Positions 14,833 through 18,042 of a stretch of 18,042 nucleotides of DNA are shown here, piece after piece. Every line of letters begins with the position of its first letter. Position 1 is the first letter of the stretch. A program made the translations under genes and the position numbers. The stretch is from NCBI GenBank assembly GCA_002393965.1, contig DGSL01000016.1, forward strand, positions 1-18,042, in the 5' to 3' direction. The stretch is from Bacteroidales bacterium UBA4363. GTDB lineage: Bacteria; Bacteroidota; Bacteroidia; Bacteroidales; Paludibacteraceae. The notes beneath the pieces were generated by a model. The model worked only from the letters and a program-made list of their open reading frames with translations. It ran no database searches and was not told the origin of the DNA.

Positions 14833-17832
14833 TTATTTCTTGCCTTTCTTCTTTTCCGTCTTTTCCAGTATGTCATACGCAATTGGTGATGCGATGAATA
14901 CGGAAGAATACGTTCCGACGATCACACCGATCAGCAGGGCGAATACGAAACCGCGGATCGACTCACCTCCGAAGATGAAGATCGTGAGCAATACGAGCAA
15001 CGTCGTGAACGACGTGTTGAACGTACGGGACAGCGTCGAGTTCAGCGATGCGTTGATCACGCTGGCATTGTCGCGGTTCGGATACAGCTGGCGGTACTCA
15101 CGCACGCGGTCGAAGATGACCACCGTGTCGTTGATCGAGTATCCGATGATTGTCAGGATGGCTGCGATGAACGACTGGTCCACTTCCATCGAGAATGGCA
15201 TGATCGAGTACAGCAGCGAGAAGCTTCCGATGATGAGCATCGTGTCGTGTACCAGCGCTGCCACACCTCCGGCTGAGAACGCTGCGGACTTGAATCGGAT
15301 GAGGATGTAGAGGAAGATGACGATAAGGGCGAACGTGACAGCCATGGCTGCGTCGTGCTTGATGTCATCAGCCACCGTAGGACCCACCTTCTGCGACGAG
15401 AGGATGTTGTTGTCGATGAACTGCTGCTGGGTCGTACCCTCTTTCAGCAACGGCTGAAGACCCTTGTAGATGCGCTCCACGATCTCTCTGTCCACGTTCT
15501 TGTCGTCACTCTCCACCTTGAAGTTCGTCGAGATGCGCACGCGCGAACCCGAGTTGTCCACCTCCGACGATTTGATGGTGATCACCGATGGCGCCTGACC
15601 GTCAAACTGGTCTGCCAGCATCGATTTCACCTCTTCCGTCGATACGGCTTTGTCAAACGTGACCACGTAGTTGCGTCCGCCTGAGAAGTCAATGCCCTGA
15701 CTCATGCCGCGCACACACAGCGATACGATGCCGATCACCAGGAGGGTGCCCGAGATGATGTAGGCGATTTTTCTTTTTTCAATGAACTTGAACTGTACGT
15801 TCTGCAGCCAGTTCTTGCTCCACGAGGTGCAGAACTCGATGCTTTGCGAGAGTTTGTTCTTGCGGATCAGGTAGTCATAGACGATGCGCGAGAGGATGAA
15901 TCCCGTCAGCAACGACGTGATGATACCGATGATCAGTGTCGTGGCGAAGCCCTTGATAGGACCCGTACCGAACAGGAAGAGAACGATACCCGTGAGGATC
16001 GTCGTGATGTTCGCGTCGATGATCGCGGAGGCTGCTCCCGAGTAGCCTTCCTCCACGGCTTTGTTCAGCTGCTTGCCCGAACGCATGTTCTCGCGTATTC
16101 TTTCGTAGATGAGCACGTTCGTGTCGATGGCCATACCCAGCGTCAGCACGATACCCGTGATGCCAGGCAGCGTCAGCACCGCCTTGAACGATGCCAGGAT
16201 GCCGAACAGCAGGAACATGTTTACGATCAGCGCTCCGTCGGCTACCAGACCCGGTGTCACTCCGTAGTAGAAAATCATGTACAGCAGGATCAGAACGAAG
16301 GCTACGATCGCAGAGTAGAGACCCGATGTGATGGCCTCCTGACCCAGCGACGGACCCACTACGTCCTCCTGTACGATGACTGCGGGAGCGGGCATCTTAC
16401 CCGACTTCAGCACGTTGGCAAGGTCCTTGGCCTCTTCCACTGTGAAGTCTCCCGTGATCTGCGACCTTCCGCCCGAGATCTTGTCGTTTACGCGTGGGGC
16501 GGAATATACGTATCCGTCCAGCACGATGGCAATGCACTTGCCTACGTTCTGCTCCGTCAGGCGAGCCCAGGTCTGCGCTCCCGTCGGGTTCATTTGCATG
16601 TTCACTTCGGCGTATGCCGAGTACTGACCGAAGTCCGATGAGGCGTCCGTGATGACGTCGCCTTCCAGTGGTGCCTTGCCGTCACGGCTTGTGGATTTGA
16701 TCGCATAGAGGTAGAAGTAGTTGCCCGCTGGGTCCACTGCCTTCACGCCCCACTTCAGCGAGAGGTTCGATGGCAGCAGCGCCCTCACTTGCTTCATCTC
16801 GAAGTATTCGCGCACCTTCGCCGTGTCTTTGCTGTGTACCGTTCCTACGACACATCCCTGCGTCGAACTCATGTTCAGCAACGCCAGCAGCGGATGCTCT
16901 TTCTCAGCCTGTGCCTGAGCTGCCGCGTCGGACGGATTGGCGTCGGTGGCGGATTCCTTGCTCTTCTGCTGCAGTGCTGCCAGCACGCTGTCCTTCGATG
17001 TCGCTGCTGCTACGGCTTTCGCCGTGTCTGCCACGGCACCCGTGTTGGCGGTGCTGTCCTTTACGCCGCTTGCGACGATCGTGCGCAACTCCGCGTCCGC
17101 GGCCTGAATCCCACCGAGGATCTCCGATACCTCATAGGTCTCCCAGAATTCCAGGTTGGCAGATCCCTGCAGGAGTTTGCGCACACGCTCTGGCTCCTTG
17201 ATGCCTGGCAGCTCTACCAGGATGCGGCCGGAGTTCTCCAGACGCTGGATGTTCGGCTGTACGACGCCGAAGCGGTCAATACGCGTACGCAGGATGTTGA
17301 ACGAGTTGCTGACGGTGGCGTCCACCTCTTCGCGCAACACCTTCATCACTTCCTGGTTCGTCGAGTTCAGGCTGATCTTGTCTTTCAGTTCGTAGGAGGA
17401 GAATACCGCTGCCAGACTTCCGCCCGGGTTGGTCTCCGTATAGGCCTTCTCAAACAGCGTCAGGAAGTCGTCCTGCGACTCGCTCTGGCGCTTCTTCGCC
17501 AGGTCAAGTGCCTTGTTGAATCCCTCGTTGTTCGAGTTGGCAAGGGCCTTCACGATGTCCGGAACCGAAATCTCCAGGATGACGTTCATGCCACCCTTCA
17601 GGTCCAGACCGAGGTTCAGTTCTTTCTCGCGACATTCCTTCAGCGTATAGCCAAGGTAGATAGGTTCGTTCGATAGCGAATCGATGAATGCCGTGTACTT
17701 CTGTGCGTCTCCTTGAGCATATTCCTGAGCCTTCGTGTCGTAGTGCGATGTCACTACGCTGAACGACAGGTAGAATGCACAGGCGAGGAACAGCAGGATG
17801 GCAATGACTGTTGCGAAACCTTTGTTAAGCAT
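14833..17832 (-). CDS. secDF: SecDF, fused protein-export membrane protein
   Basis: A 999-residue inner-membrane RND-type protein that uses the proton motive force to complete preprotein translocation with SecYEG. SecD half (about 1-660): first membrane helix 7-26, GLDLKGGMNVILEI (75-88), the P1 periplasmic domain, and a conserved membrane motif GMAIDTNVLIYERIRE (566-581). SecF half (about 685-999): helix 689-708, IDFSGGRNYVV (714-724), and GYSINDTVVIFDRVREYR (897-914). Each half has the expected six helices by hydrophobicity. An alanine-rich, low-complexity stretch (about 254-312) interrupts the SecD P1 domain. Fusion of SecD and SecF is usual in Bacteroidota. The start is the first ATG after a good promoter, with an A-rich AACCAAAGAAA leader; single-gene transcript ending at the hairpin terminator. 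Confidence 0.97.
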   Translation of the reverse strand: MLNKGFATVIAILLFLACAFYLSFSVVTSHYDTKAQEYAQGDAQKYTAFIDSLSNEPIYLGYTLKECREKELNLGLDLKGGMNVILEISVPDIVKALANSNNEGFNKALDLAKKRQSESQDDFLTLFEKAYTETNPGGSLAAVFSSYELKDKISLNSTNQEVMKVLREEVDATVSNSFNILRTRIDRFGVVQPNIQRLENSGRILVELPGIKEPERVRKLLQGSANLEFWETYEVSEILGGIQAADAELRTIVASGVKDSTANTGAVADTAKAVAAATSKDSVLAALQQKSKESATDANPSDAAAQAQAEKEHPLLALLNMSSTQGCVVGTVHSKDTAKVREYFEMKQVRALLPSNLSLKWGVKAVDPAGNYFYLYAIKSTSRDGKAPLEGDVITDASSDFGQYSAYAEVNMQMNPTGAQTWARLTEQNVGKCIAIVLDGYVYSAPRVNDKISGGRSQITGDFTVEEAKDLANVLKSGKMPAPAVIVQEDVVGPSLGQEAITSGLYSAIVAFVLILLYMIFYYGVTPGLVADGALIVNMFLLFGILASFKAVLTLPGITGIVLTLGMAIDTNVLIYERIRENMRSGKQLNKAVEEGYSGAASAIIDANITTILTGIVLFLFGTGPIKGFATTLIIGIITSLLTGFILSRIVYDYLIRKNKLSQSIEFCTSWSKNWLQNVQFKFIEKRKIAYIISGTLLVIGIVSLCVRGMSQGIDFSGGRNYVVTFDKAVSTEEVKSMLADQFDGQAPSVITIKSSEVDNSGSRVRISTNFKVESDDKNVDREIVERIYKGLQPLLKEGTTQQQFIDNNILSSQKVGPTVADDIKHDAAMAVTFALIVIFLYILIRFKSAAFSAGGVAALVHDTMLIIGSFSLLYSIMPFSMEVDQSFIAAILTIIGYSINDTVVIFDRVREYRQLYPNRDNASVINASLNSTLSRTFNTSFTTLLVLLTIFIFGGESIRGFVFALLIGVIVGTYSSVFIASPIAYDILEKTEKKKGKK

Positions 17833-17904
17833 TTTCTTTGGTTTAAGTTATTTGTTTTTAGTTTGTTGTGATCTCTTTTGGTGCCGAAAGGGCATTTTGA
17901 GGGG

Positions 17905-17912
17905 CAAAGATA
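17905..17912 (-). promoter_or_regulatory. Putative secDF promoter -7 element
   Basis: Minus strand reads TATCTTTG, a full TAnnTTTG match, 72 bases before the secDF ATG. No TTG is seen at -33. A second AT-rich word follows upstream. Predicted leader is about 65 bases. Confidence 0.55.
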
Positions 17913-18042
17913 AACAAATTTTATGAATTTCTCACCCCGTCCCTTTATTTACTTTTTCCTCCCGTTCTCTTCTCATTCCACGCACCACGTACCCCCTCTC
18001 TCCCCTCTTTCCCATCTCACTACTCCACTACTACTCCAATAC
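17913..18042. other. Pyrimidine-rich non-coding right edge
   Basis: The plus strand here is almost entirely C and T with few G (for example CCCCCTCTCTCCCCTCTTTCCC near 17990, in two pieces, then CCACTACTACTCC). No start, stop pattern or motif of a gene was recognised. It is upstream DNA of secDF and perhaps the spacer to a neighbouring gene outside the window. Confidence 0.5.

Noticed and set aside
15844..17676. Two plus-strand open frames of 265 and 295 codons opposite secDF
   Set aside because: They lie wholly inside the well-supported secDF gene, are Arg/Val/Asp/His-rich, and match the complement of high-GC codons; no promoter or domain supports them.
1..18042. A novel defence, mobile or RNA-based system
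   Set aside because: I looked for CRISPR-like regular repeats, transposase or integrase signatures, toxin-antitoxin pairs and tRNA/rRNA-like sequences and saw none; the genes are mostly housekeeping or secreted enzymes.

Overview
The window reads as a chromosomal segment of a member of the Bacteroidota, most likely order Bacteroidales. Three things point there: the block tig-clpP-clpX-recQ on one strand, a single fused SecD-SecF protein, and promoter-like elements of the Bacteroidota type (TAnnTTTG near -7, sometimes with TTG about 17-19 bases upstream) ahead of several genes. Starts are preceded by A-rich stretches rather than strong Shine-Dalgarno sites, which also fits. I cannot name a genus with confidence.

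Layout. On the minus strand, read right to left: secDF (17832-14833) with its own promoter and a strong intrinsic terminator; an operon of two tandem family PL1 pectate lyases and a Rieske-like lipoprotein (14574-10221); then, after a plus-strand pair, aroA (7778-6492) and the protein-quality-control operon tig-clpP-clpX (6399-3034), followed by a decayed membrane acyltransferase remnant (about 3033-2414) and recQ (2248-53). On the plus strand, murF (7896-9185) overlaps a membrane glycosyltransferase of family GT2 (9176-10198). aroA and murF are divergent, and their predicted promoters each lie inside the other's 5' untranslated region. The GT2 gene and the lipoprotein gene converge with a 22-base gap.

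How the genes work together. Trigger factor folds nascent chains and ClpXP degrades unfolded or tagged proteins; they form one unit. SecDF drives late steps of protein export through SecYEG, the route the two secreted pectate lyases and the lipoprotein would use. The pectate lyases share an architecture of signal peptide, PL1 beta-helix, Ig-like domain and a small C-terminal beta domain, and are probably a duplicated pair for pectin breakdown; no SusC/SusD transporter genes lie in the window. MurF makes the peptidoglycan UDP-MurNAc-pentapeptide; AroA belongs to the shikimate pathway.

Most of the window is ordinary housekeeping DNA. I did not find a clear new biological system, mobile element, CRISPR array or RNA gene. 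The points most worth a second look are the Rieske-like lipoprotein with only cysteines at the metal-ligand positions, the shared C-terminal module of the two pectate lyases, the interlocked aroA/murF promoters, the acyltransferase remnant splitting clpX from recQ, and a perfect 14-bp hairpin between tig and clpP.
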